From the NCBI GenBank assembly GCA_002405405.1, contig DHLT01000109.1, forward strand, positions 1,789 to 9,115: a DNA stretch of 7,327 bases, read 5' to 3'. This document shows positions 1 to 6,029 of the stretch, in pieces. Within the stretch, counting starts at the first letter, position 1; the number at the start of each line of letters is the position of its first letter. A program made the translations under genes and the position numbers. Origin of the DNA: Ignavibacteria bacterium UBA4661. GTDB lineage: Bacteria > Bacteroidota > Ignavibacteria > Kapaibacteriales > UBA4661. The notes below the pieces were generated by a model. It searched no databases. It saw nothing but the letters and a program-made list of their open reading frames with translations, and was not told the origin of the DNA.

Positions 1-1056
1 AGCAGTACAATACAAGCAGAGTTCCGTGATGGCAGTGGGAATCTGACAGACACGCAAGCAAACATCAGCTTCGCAGGAGCAAGTAGCGGGACAATTACGT
101 TGTCGCGAGTGAGTATTGGTGTATCGAGTGGTACACTGCAATTCCTGCAAGTAGGGAATTACACACTTACGATACCGAACTTTACAACAACTATGACGGT
201 GAGTGTTGTTAATTCCAGCATTACAAATGGAAGTGTGGCAAGCATCGTAAATTGGTCATTACAACCAACTCAAGTGGCGGGTACATCACAAGTTGTTACA
301 GTGAGTTTTCGCGATGCAACAAACGCACTCGTTGATACGCAAGCAAGCCTTACTTTCACAGGAACAAGCTCTGGAACAATTCTTTTAGCACGTCAATCAT
401 TGGGTGTCTCAACAGCAACACTACGATTCACTCAAGCAGGATCATACACATTAAGCATAGCAAATTTCATTGCAACAACATCGGTATCGGTTATACCAAG
501 CCTAGCTCAACAATTAGTGCTGACAATGCCAAACGTATTGCGAACAGATCAAACGACAACATTGACGATTACTCTTCGTGATAGTTTCGGTAATCTTGCT
601 GATGGCATTGCAACGATGAGTGTACAACCCTCAACAACCCGCGCAACCATATCTCCCTTGACGCGACAATCATTAGGTGTATCGACGGGTTCATTCCAAA
701 TTACAACAGTAGGCACATTCACTGTACAAGCAACCATCGGCAGTGCGATAACACAAGCAACGGTAGTGGTACAAGCAGGAAGCGTTGCACAATCTGTCGT
801 ATCCGTCGATCAAAGCTCTGTTATGCAGGGCAGCACTGTGGTCTTTACAGCACGTTATGCCGATAGCTTTGGTTATCTGAGCGATCCTACGACGACACCA
901 AGTATGCGGTGGGTGGGACAAGGTGTTACTACCGGCACGATTACCATGACACGTCTTGAGCAGGGTGTATATTCAGCAAGCTATACTGCAATGGTTCCCG
1001 TGGCGCATACTTTATCAGAGAGCATTTTTAATCATTCGACGGTGGTGAGTGTAGGT
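1..1056 (+). repeat. Tandem Ig-like repeats, about 93-95 codons each (four units, first one truncated)
   Basis: Four related units occupy about 1-213, 214-495, 496-774 and 775-1056. The core pattern reads V-x-F-R-D-A/S-x-x-x-L-x-D-T, then a Gly/Ser turn, then R-x-S-L-G-V-S-T/S and a closing G-x-Y/F-T-L strand. Units 1 and 2 are clearly alike at DNA level: GACACGCAAGCA at 49-60 matches GATACGCAAGCA at 334-345, and both this match and the R-x-S-L/I-G-V-S block (106 and 391) are offset by exactly 285 bases (95 codons). Unit 3 carries the same block at 664, 273 bases further on. Unit 4 is the most diverged. The pattern resembles bacterial invasin/filamin-type Ig folds, which usually act as stalks. 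The exact Pfam family cannot be fixed by eye. Confidence 0.8.
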
Positions 1057-3948
1057 GCTAATCTTCCGGCTATCACTTCAGTACAACCAGCAGTAGTCGG
1101 ACAAACAGGACAAATTACTATCACCGGTGTAGGGTTGGCGAATGCTACAATTACCATTGATGGGCGAACTGCAACGATTCTTTCGCAAAGCAATACAACT
1201 CTGCTCGTTCAAATTCCACCAGGTTCTTCTGTCAATAGTTCTGTTGTTGTTACAACACCATTTGGTTCGACACAAACAACAATTATGGTCTTGCCTGCCA
1301 CTACTTTGTCAAGTGTACAGCCCCAGAGGGTCAATGTCGGAACAGAAGTTATCATTACAGGAACACACCTTCAATGGGTGAATGAACTGCGCATTGGCGA
1401 TGTTGCGGTACAACCACGGCAACGAAGTACAACATCAATCGTGGTGGTAATTCCCGTAGGTACTCGTAATGCAACTGTCGAGGCAAGCACAAGCATTGGC
1501 ACAGTCCGACTTGAAAATGCTTTTAGTCTGATGCAAGCACGCTTAACAGTTACACCGCAAACTATACTGAGTTTGCCTATTCGCTTGGGGCAATCTACTT
1601 CGGCTCAGTACACCATCACCGGGCAAGACATCGCCGGGACGGTACAAATCTCTGCTCCGAGTGGTGTTAATATCAGTACAGGAGTCGGAGTTAATGTTTC
1701 CAATACTCTCATCTTGCAGCCAAGCACATCGAACACGATCAATCAAACAATTACTCTGCAAACTCAACGCACAACGATCGGTACAGAGCAGATTGCGATT
1801 CTTCATGCTGCTCTTGGTACTCAAGCTACATTGACGTGGACTGTACAAACATTGCCGATCAATACACTACCTTCGATTACAACGGCAACCGAAATGCTTG
1901 GAACAAGAGCCAGCATGGGTAATCCTGTGGTGGTACGTATTCGTGTCAGTGATAGAGAAACACCGCCGGAGCAATTAACCTTGTCTGTGCAAAGTCAATC
2001 GCTTGCACTCATTCCTGCATCCGGTATTCAGTTTCTTGGTTCTACTATTCTTAGCGGAGGAAATACACCGATCCGTGAGTGGGTATATCGCATTACACCC
2101 GAGCGTAGAGCCAATGGTCTTGCAACACTGCTCATAAGTGCAAGCGATGGCGAAGCGACGCAAGCACTACCACTTGGCATTATGGTGGAATCGGTGCCTG
2201 ATACGAATCGTACTCCGCGATTTACTGTGCCGAGCAGTATTACCATGAATCAAAATGCGTCAGCGCAAACTGTTGTACTTACCGATGTGTCAGCCGGTAG
2301 TGGGGACGCTGATGCAGGGCAGATTTTATCATGGTCAGTGCGGAGTAGTGATGTATCGTTGATAGCGCGTGCAAGTGTTGTTTATCAGCAAGGTAGTTCT
2401 ACTGCGCAACTTATCGTGACACCTGAACCGAATGTTTCAGGCGAGGGTGTGCTCAGTATTATGCTTCGTGATAATGGTGGTACAGCATTCAACGCCCAAG
2501 ACAGCATTGTGCAGAACATCACATTTACTATCATTCCAAACAAACCCGTTACACCGGGTGGTATTGTTGTGTTGCAACCTTTTGCTGAATCGCTCGGTTC
2601 GACCTTTGCTGTAACGCAATTGCCCCCACAATCGGTGATACTGCGATTTACAACATCACCATTGAATACTTCAATAGTTGGACTCCCTTTTGATGCCGTT
2701 GAACAAGCACGTTCTGAAGAGGTGTCGTATCATGCGTATCCGACACAGATTGCATCTGAACCATTCTTGCAGGGAGTATATGCACCAAGGTATGGATTCG
2801 CATCTGCAACGAAGAAATCTCCTACCGAAGCAATTGTAGAACGACCTATAGGAATTGCAACGACTAAAGGTAGTGAGTTGCTTCAGCGTGCCGATACATT
2901 GCGTGCCGGTGATACCTTCACACGTGAAGAAATGGAGGCGGGGCGTATTGGGTTTATTGATCGCTCGAACACTCTTGGTACTCAACAAATTACCTTTGCA
3001 CCCATTAACAGTGCGGGTCAGCGCGGAGCACCGATTCGCGTAGCAATTGATGTTGTTGCTACCAATGAAACGCCAACACTCTCCGGTGTTCGCGATGTGA
3101 TGGTCAATGAACGTACTCGTGTGCGGACAAGCACATCGACTCTTTCGATTATTGTGAATGATAAGGAAAGTACGCCACAATCGCTGATTGTTCGTGTCCT
3201 GTCTTCTGATACACGTCTTATCCCAACAAATAATATTGTGATCCGTCAAGCAGGAGGTGGCAATCGTGTTATTGAAATCACTCCTGCCGAGCGCGTCTTT
3301 GGCACAGCAACGCTGATACTGACGGTGAGCGATGGACAAACACAGCGGAGCGAACAATGTATCGTTACTGTCCGCGAACAAAACACGGCGCCGACCATCG
3401 CTAGCGACCAAATACTTGTACGCTTGCGTCCACAACAAGAAAGTACTGCTACCTTTACGTTGGATGATATTGATGGCGATGATGTGAGCTTCCGTATTTT
3501 TTCATCTGATGAGCGCGTACTTCCTATGGCGGGAATCAGCATTGTAGGAGCGAATAATCAGCGTGTCGTCAGCTATCGTGCGAATAATCCGGGTACAGTG
3601 CAATTGACCGCAACTGCGGGAGACGGTCGCTTAACTTCAACGACTACTCTCACGATTGTTGTTACACCACCGACAAGCATTGCAGTGCTTCCGATCAGCA
3701 GTATGGTACAATCAATTGCACCGAATCCTGCAAGCGAAGAAGTGCAGATCCGCTTTGCAATCAAACGGAGTGAGGACACCAAAGTGAGCATGATGAACAT
3801 GCTTGGACAGACTGTGATGATACAGACAGCACCGCGCGGCAGTGAGGCAATCATGTTGAACATCAGAACATTACCAAGCGGTACATATCGCGTGGTGATG
3901 CAGGACAGTCGGGGCATGGCAACACAGCAGATAGTGGTGGTGCGATAA
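1..3948 (+). CDS. Giant multidomain Ig-like/TIG surface protein with T9SS C-terminal sorting domain (5' partial)
   Basis: The frame is open from base 1 to the TAA at 3946-3948, so the start lies outside the window and 1315 residues are visible (numbered here from base 1). Order of modules: Ig-like repeats at residues 1-352; two IPT/TIG domains at 356-432 and 435-511; a beta-sandwich-like region at 513-618; cadherin-like units at 623-730 and 736-845; a divergent insert at 848-1022; two more cadherin-like units at 1023-1124 and 1129-1221; and a Por/T9SS sorting domain at 1231-1315. By family knowledge, such a protein crosses the inner membrane by Sec and the outer membrane by T9SS, where the C-terminal domain is removed and the protein is anchored or released. 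I infer an adhesin or structural surface role, because no enzyme domain is visible. It is rich in Ser, Thr and Val, has one Cys (residue 1120), and has no Lys before residue 848. An unseen N-terminal enzyme domain remains possible. Confidence 0.93.
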   Translation, partial: SSTIQAEFRDGSGNLTDTQANISFAGASSGTITLSRVSIGVSSGTLQFLQVGNYTLTIPNFTTTMTVSVVNSSITNGSVASIVNWSLQPTQVAGTSQVVTVSFRDATNALVDTQASLTFTGTSSGTILLARQSLGVSTATLRFTQAGSYTLSIANFIATTSVSVIPSLAQQLVLTMPNVLRTDQTTTLTITLRDSFGNLADGIATMSVQPSTTRATISPLTRQSLGVSTGSFQITTVGTFTVQATIGSAITQATVVVQAGSVAQSVVSVDQSSVMQGSTVVFTARYADSFGYLSDPTTTPSMRWVGQGVTTGTITMTRLEQGVYSASYTAMVPVAHTLSESIFNHSTVVSVGANLPAITSVQPAVVGQTGQITITGVGLANATITIDGRTATILSQSNTTLLVQIPPGSSVNSSVVVTTPFGSTQTTIMVLPATTLSSVQPQRVNVGTEVIITGTHLQWVNELRIGDVAVQPRQRSTTSIVVVIPVGTRNATVEASTSIGTVRLENAFSLMQARLTVTPQTILSLPIRLGQSTSAQYTITGQDIAGTVQISAPSGVNISTGVGVNVSNTLILQPSTSNTINQTITLQTQRTTIGTEQIAILHAALGTQATLTWTVQTLPINTLPSITTATEMLGTRASMGNPVVVRIRVSDRETPPEQLTLSVQSQSLALIPASGIQFLGSTILSGGNTPIREWVYRITPERRANGLATLLISASDGEATQALPLGIMVESVPDTNRTPRFTVPSSITMNQNASAQTVVLTDVSAGSGDADAGQILSWSVRSSDVSLIARASVVYQQGSSTAQLIVTPEPNVSGEGVLSIMLRDNGGTAFNAQDSIVQNITFTIIPNKPVTPGGIVVLQPFAESLGSTFAVTQLPPQSVILRFTTSPLNTSIVGLPFDAVEQARSEEVSYHAYPTQIASEPFLQGVYAPRYGFASATKKSPTEAIVERPIGIATTKGSELLQRADTLRAGDTFTREEMEAGRIGFIDRSNTLGTQQITFAPINSAGQRGAPIRVAIDVVATNETPTLSGVRDVMVNERTRVRTSTSTLSIIVNDKESTPQSLIVRVLSSDTRLIPTNNIVIRQAGGGNRVIEITPAERVFGTATLILTVSDGQTQRSEQCIVTVREQNTAPTIASDQILVRLRPQQESTATFTLDDIDGDDVSFRIFSSDERVLPMAGISIVGANNQRVVSYRANNPGTVQLTATAGDGRLTSTTTLTIVVTPPTSIAVLPISSMVQSIAPNPASEEVQIRFAIKRSEDTKVSMMNMLGQTVMIQTAPRGSEAIMLNIRTLPSGTYRVVMQDSRGMATQQIVVVR
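1066..1533 (+). other. Two adjacent IPT/TIG domains within the surface protein
   Basis: Residues 356-432 and 435-511 each start with the TIG hallmark: I/L-x-S-V-Q-P followed by G-x-x-I-x-I-T-G-x-x-L. The first continues with a short x-I-x-I-D-G-R-x-A-x-I strand pair and a V-Q-I-P-P-G turn, then V-x-V-x-T-P-x-G-S. All of these are typical of the immunoglobulin-like fold shared by plexins, transcription factors and bacterial surface proteins. In bacterial exoproteins TIG domains usually act as spacers or carbohydrate-proximal modules. No calcium site or catalytic residue is evident. Confidence 0.88.
1867..3663 (+). repeat. Four cadherin-like 'SDG' repeats, interrupted by an insert
   Basis: Units lie at about 1867-2190, 2206-2535, 3067-3372 and 3385-3663. 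Units 1 and 3 share a clear pattern: V-S/N-D-x-E-x-x-P near the start, a central S-x-x-x-L-I-P, then I-T-P-x-x-R-x-x-G-x-A-T-L-x-I-x-x-S-D-G near the end. Unit 4 keeps the D-x-D-G-D and the closing G-D-G but is shorter in the middle. Unit 2 ends with L-R-D-N-G-G. This is the common repeat of bacterial exoproteins built around 'SSNTxLVP ... GTATITVTVSDG'. The acidic turns suggest calcium binding, though this is inferred. Units 2 and 3 are separated by the insert at 2542-3066. Confidence 0.75.
2542..3066 (+). other. Divergent insert with a CSPG-like motif, between cadherin-like repeats
   Basis: Residues 848-1022 break the run of cadherin-like units. The first part (about 848-896) is hydrophobic strand-like sequence including the motif V-I-L-R-F-T-T. 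The middle (about 898-964, bases 2692-2892) is unlike the rest of the protein: it is charged, carries three of the protein's seven lysines, several Tyr and few Ser/Thr strand patterns, and may be a loop or linker. The end has L-R-A-G-D-T-F-T-R-E-E-M-E-A-G-R-I-G-F-I-D (967-987). Its FTxxxxxxGRIxF core matches the signature of chondroitin-sulfate-proteoglycan (NG2/CSPG) repeats, where FTQ-D/E-[LI]-x-x-G-x-[IV]-x-Y is typical. I infer a single degenerate CSPG or cadherin-related module with a long internal insertion. Confidence 0.55.
3691..3945 (+). other. T9SS (Por) C-terminal sorting domain, type A
   Basis: The last 85 residues (1231-1315) carry the usual order of motifs. First comes I-A-P-N-P-A (from residue 1239; APNP at 1240-1243) followed by V-Q-I-R-F, next a V-S-M-M-N-M-L-G-Q-T-V strand, then L-P-S-G-T-Y-R-V-V-M, and last a basic C-terminus, I-V-V-V-R. 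This is the standard architecture of the T9SS type A sorting domain (TIGR04183-like). It directs export through the outer-membrane T9SS and is normally cleaved off by the PorU sortase. Its presence ties the organism to the Bacteroidota group and makes a surface or secreted location for the whole protein very likely. Confidence 0.95.
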
Positions 3949-3965
3949 TGCACTATGGTTGTGTG

Positions 3966-4015
3966 AAAAAATGTGAGCGGGAATATCTTTGGATATTCCC
4001 GCTCGTGTTTTTTTT
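3966..4015. terminator. Bidirectional intrinsic terminator between convergent genes
   Basis: Bases 3975-3987 pair perfectly with 3992-4004, giving a 13-bp stem with a TTTG loop (3988-3991). On the plus strand the stem is followed after three bases by eight T (4008-4015). On the minus strand it is followed after three bases by six T (the A run at 3966-3971). It lies 26 bases after the surface-protein stop codon and 33 bases beyond the stop of the TyrA-like gene, measured to the stem. It therefore fits rho-independent termination of both converging transcripts. Confidence 0.92.
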
Positions 4016-4037
4016 GGCTCATGAGAGTGAGTGGTTT

Positions 4038-4919
4038 TTAATCAATGCTTTGTGATAGTGCACGTAATTCGTTATAACTACGTGTCGTAATGATAGGTAG
4101 TTGCGGATTGAACACTGTATCAACATGTCGAAATGTACGAAGAATATCCTCTCTCGTGCTCCTGCCAGTTTCCTGCCATGCGCTTTTGAAGCTCATATCA
4201 TGCGTATAGGGGTTGAGTCGAACGAATGCGCGCATCAGTGCGGTATCTTGCTGAAAGGTGAAGAAGAGATGAGGAAAGTACTGTTGAAGGAGAGCTGAAA
4301 AAATAGGATCTTCTTCGGCAAAAAGAGCAAAACGAAAAACTAATCCTTGTGTTGATGCGACAATACGATCGTGGTCTATTGGCGATGGGACAGTGATTGT
4401 GCCAATGCCTTGTTTTTTCAGGCACTCAATCAACTTTTCAGCTTGTTGTTGCGCATATTCAGAACTGGCAAATGTAAAGACATTTTGTAGGTTATGCGCT
4501 TGGTTGATACGGGGATTCGTTGCAAAACTCTGTGGTCCGAACATGGGATGAAATCCAACAATGTGGATATACTGTTGTATAGCATCGGAGCATAACGATA
4601 TAACACGCTGAACGTGAGACCATGCAGGTCCTTGTAATGAAGAAATTATCCACAATGTTGTGTGTAAACCTTGTCTGGCGCGCAATGTGGCAAGCTGTAC
4701 GTACGTATCGGCAAGGAGTGAATGGTAGATGTGCAAAGGAAAGCATGGAATGACATGTTCAGAGTTGGATAATTGTGTATCGTAAAGCATTGGTGTGCTT
4801 TGAAGATCGCATCCCTCAAGCTGAAACGGATCACAGTGCTGTAAACTATGGGGAAGAAAGAGTGTTTGTAGAAAAGAACCAAAATGACCTTGATTACCGA
4901 GAATGCTAATTGTTGACAT
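4038..4919 (-). CDS. tyrA: TyrA-like protein, prephenate/arogenate dehydrogenase family (divergent)
   Basis: The 293-residue product has the layout of TyrA, which oxidatively decarboxylates prephenate (or arogenate) with NAD(P)+ in tyrosine synthesis in the cytosol. A Rossmann beta strand and glycine loop open the protein (I-S-I-L-G-N-Q-G-H-F-G, residues 4-14), supporting the ATG at 4917-4919. The family block G-F-H-P-M-F-G-P is at 122-129; its His is the expected catalytic residue. The helical-domain block D-H-D-R-I-V-A-S-T-Q-G-L (182-193) matches the E/D-H-D-x-x-x-A-x-x-Q-x-L of TyrA. A C-terminal R-E-D-I-L-R-T-F-R-H-V motif resembles the end of the E. coli dehydrogenase domain. Odd points: the first Gly of GxGxxG is Asn9, and the usual D-x-x-S-x-K segment reads I-I-S-S-L-Q (91-96). 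It follows the bestrophin gene by 22 bases with no clear Shine-Dalgarno, probably as one operon. It could have shifted substrate or lost activity. Confidence 0.7.
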   Translation of the reverse strand: MSTISILGNQGHFGSFLQTLFLPHSLQHCDPFQLEGCDLQSTPMLYDTQLSNSEHVIPCFPLHIYHSLLADTYVQLATLRARQGLHTTLWIISSLQGPAWSHVQRVISLCSDAIQQYIHIVGFHPMFGPQSFATNPRINQAHNLQNVFTFASSEYAQQQAEKLIECLKKQGIGTITVPSPIDHDRIVASTQGLVFRFALFAEEDPIFSALLQQYFPHLFFTFQQDTALMRAFVRLNPYTHDMSFKSAWQETGRSTREDILRTFRHVDTVFNPQLPIITTRSYNELRALSQSID

Positions 4920-4941
4920 AGACTAATGAAAGATAAAATCA

Positions 4942-5871
4942 CTAAAAACGGAGCTCATGTGAGCATAATTGTTCGTAAGTGTCTTGTTGAAATACGGGAT
5001 TAGGCAATTGTAGAATTTCATGGACATTATTGCGGACTGTTCGAGCATATTCCACCAGTGGCAAGTCATATTCATCACCATTAAAAGGATCTTCAACTTC
5101 TTCAGCCAGCATTTCTAACCCAACCATTGCAAAGGCAACAAACATAACAAGAGGTATTGTGTAATAGCCATATTCTGCAACTAAACCCAAAGGTAAGAGC
5201 ATGCAGTACAGCGTTACAAAAAGACGGATATAGACGCTATACGAAAAAGGAATCGGTGTGTTATGAATGCGTTCGCATGAGCCGCAAATATCTGTTTGCA
5301 GAGTCATTAAGTCTTTCAAATTACGCACATCATGATCGTCGAGAATGCATTGTTGGCGGAGGGAGAATAACAAACGAAAGGACTGCACCATCATTGCATT
5401 TGGCTTGTGTACTGCTCTTTGTATTGTTTGTAACTGTTCAGGCGAGAGTGCAAGTAAACGTTCAAAACGATAAGAATTTTGTAAAGTATCTTTCAACAAA
5501 AAAGCGAAGTTGGAAAGATAGGCGGCAAGTAACAGTCTTTCGCGTGTGTGCTGCGGTAATCTTCCATCGATATAGAGCGCGATATTTCGAGAGGTGTTAA
5601 TGAGCGATCCCCATAGTTTGCGTCCTTCCCACCAACGATCATATGCCGTATTCGTGCGAAAAGCAAGGAGTACACTGAGTGCGATACCAAGAAGAGTGAA
5701 AATATTAGAAGGAATACGGAAGAGAAGCAATCCAGAGTGTAATTCAAGCCAACAAATTCCGGTTGAGATTATTCCAAAGATACCGACAACAACAAACACA
5801 TTACGCAGAGTGTGGCTTTGAGTAAGACGGATAGTGCTGATAAGCCATTGTTGGTAAAGAATTTTCAGCAT
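4942..5871 (-). CDS. Bestrophin-family (UPF0187/RFP-TM) ion channel
   Basis: The 309-residue protein is close in length to characterised bacterial bestrophins. Signature 1 is L-L-A-F-R-T-N-T-A-Y-D-R-W-W-E-G-R (residues 68-84), which follows a hydrophobic helix. Signature 2 is E-E-V-E-D-P-F-N-G-D-E-Y-D-L-P-L (257-272), the acidic cluster near the C-terminal end of the last membrane helix. Membrane-like stretches lie at about 24-41, 55-72, 216-232 and 238-255. Aligning on the RWW motif puts the pore-neck residues at Ile63, Val67 and Phe71, equivalent to I-I-F in the Klebsiella channel and I-F-F in human BEST1. Family members form pentameric inner-membrane channels; bacterial ones studied so far favour cations such as Na+, the eukaryotic ones chloride. 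It is first in a probable two-gene operon with the TyrA-like gene. The ATG at 5869-5871 is well placed before the first amphipathic helix; no strong ribosome-binding site is seen. Confidence 0.93.
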   Translation of the reverse strand: MLKILYQQWLISTIRLTQSHTLRNVFVVVGIFGIISTGICWLELHSGLLLFRIPSNIFTLLGIALSVLLAFRTNTAYDRWWEGRKLWGSLINTSRNIALYIDGRLPQHTRERLLLAAYLSNFAFLLKDTLQNSYRFERLLALSPEQLQTIQRAVHKPNAMMVQSFRLLFSLRQQCILDDHDVRNLKDLMTLQTDICGSCERIHNTPIPFSYSVYIRLFVTLYCMLLPLGLVAEYGYYTIPLVMFVAFAMVGLEMLAEEVEDPFNGDEYDLPLVEYARTVRNNVHEILQLPNPVFQQDTYEQLCSHELRF

Positions 5872-5968
5872 AGCATAAAGAAAGTCCGGTGGATGGATGT
5901 ATCCAAGTACGTCAATATTGTGCAGAGTACTCGTATAAGGTTATATATCTGAGGTAAATAACTTGCAT

Positions 5969-6003
5969 AAAAAATCCCGCTTACACAAACGTATAAGCGG
6001 GAT
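5969..6003 (-). terminator. Intrinsic terminator of the SGNH hydrolase gene
   Basis: Read on the minus strand, the 10-bp GC-rich stem formed by 5994-6003 and 5974-5983 is extended by a short imperfect inner pairing and is followed directly by a T run (the A run at 5969-5974; one T pairs in the stem). It begins 26 bases after the TAA of the hydrolase gene and lies about 100 bases before the bestrophin start. The plus-strand side has no T tract, so the signal is directional. Confidence 0.85.
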
Positions 6004-6029
6004 ATACAAAGAAAAGATAGACTAAATCT

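Noticed and set aside
100..102. TTG as a start codon for the surface protein
   Set aside because: The frame is open to base 1 and the residues before it (S-S-T-I-Q-A-E-F-R-D) match the conserved start of the Ig-like repeat core, so the gene begins further upstream.
2671..3438. A 255-codon open frame on the minus strand within the surface-protein gene
   Set aside because: Its translation is rich in Cys, Arg, Asn and His with no domain-like pattern, while the plus-strand frame shows clear repeats; it is an antisense shadow of the repeat-coding sequence.
5157..5600. A 147-codon open frame on the plus strand opposite the bestrophin gene
   Set aside because: The minus-strand frame carries both bestrophin signatures; the plus-strand product has no recognisable features.
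5932..5958. Possible promoter for the bestrophin operon: TTTACC and TATACG on the minus strand
   Set aside because: The spacing is 15 bases, shorter than usual, the area is generally A/T-rich, and no Bacteroidota-type TAnnTTTG box is seen; the 5872-5968 gap must contain a promoter but I cannot place it.
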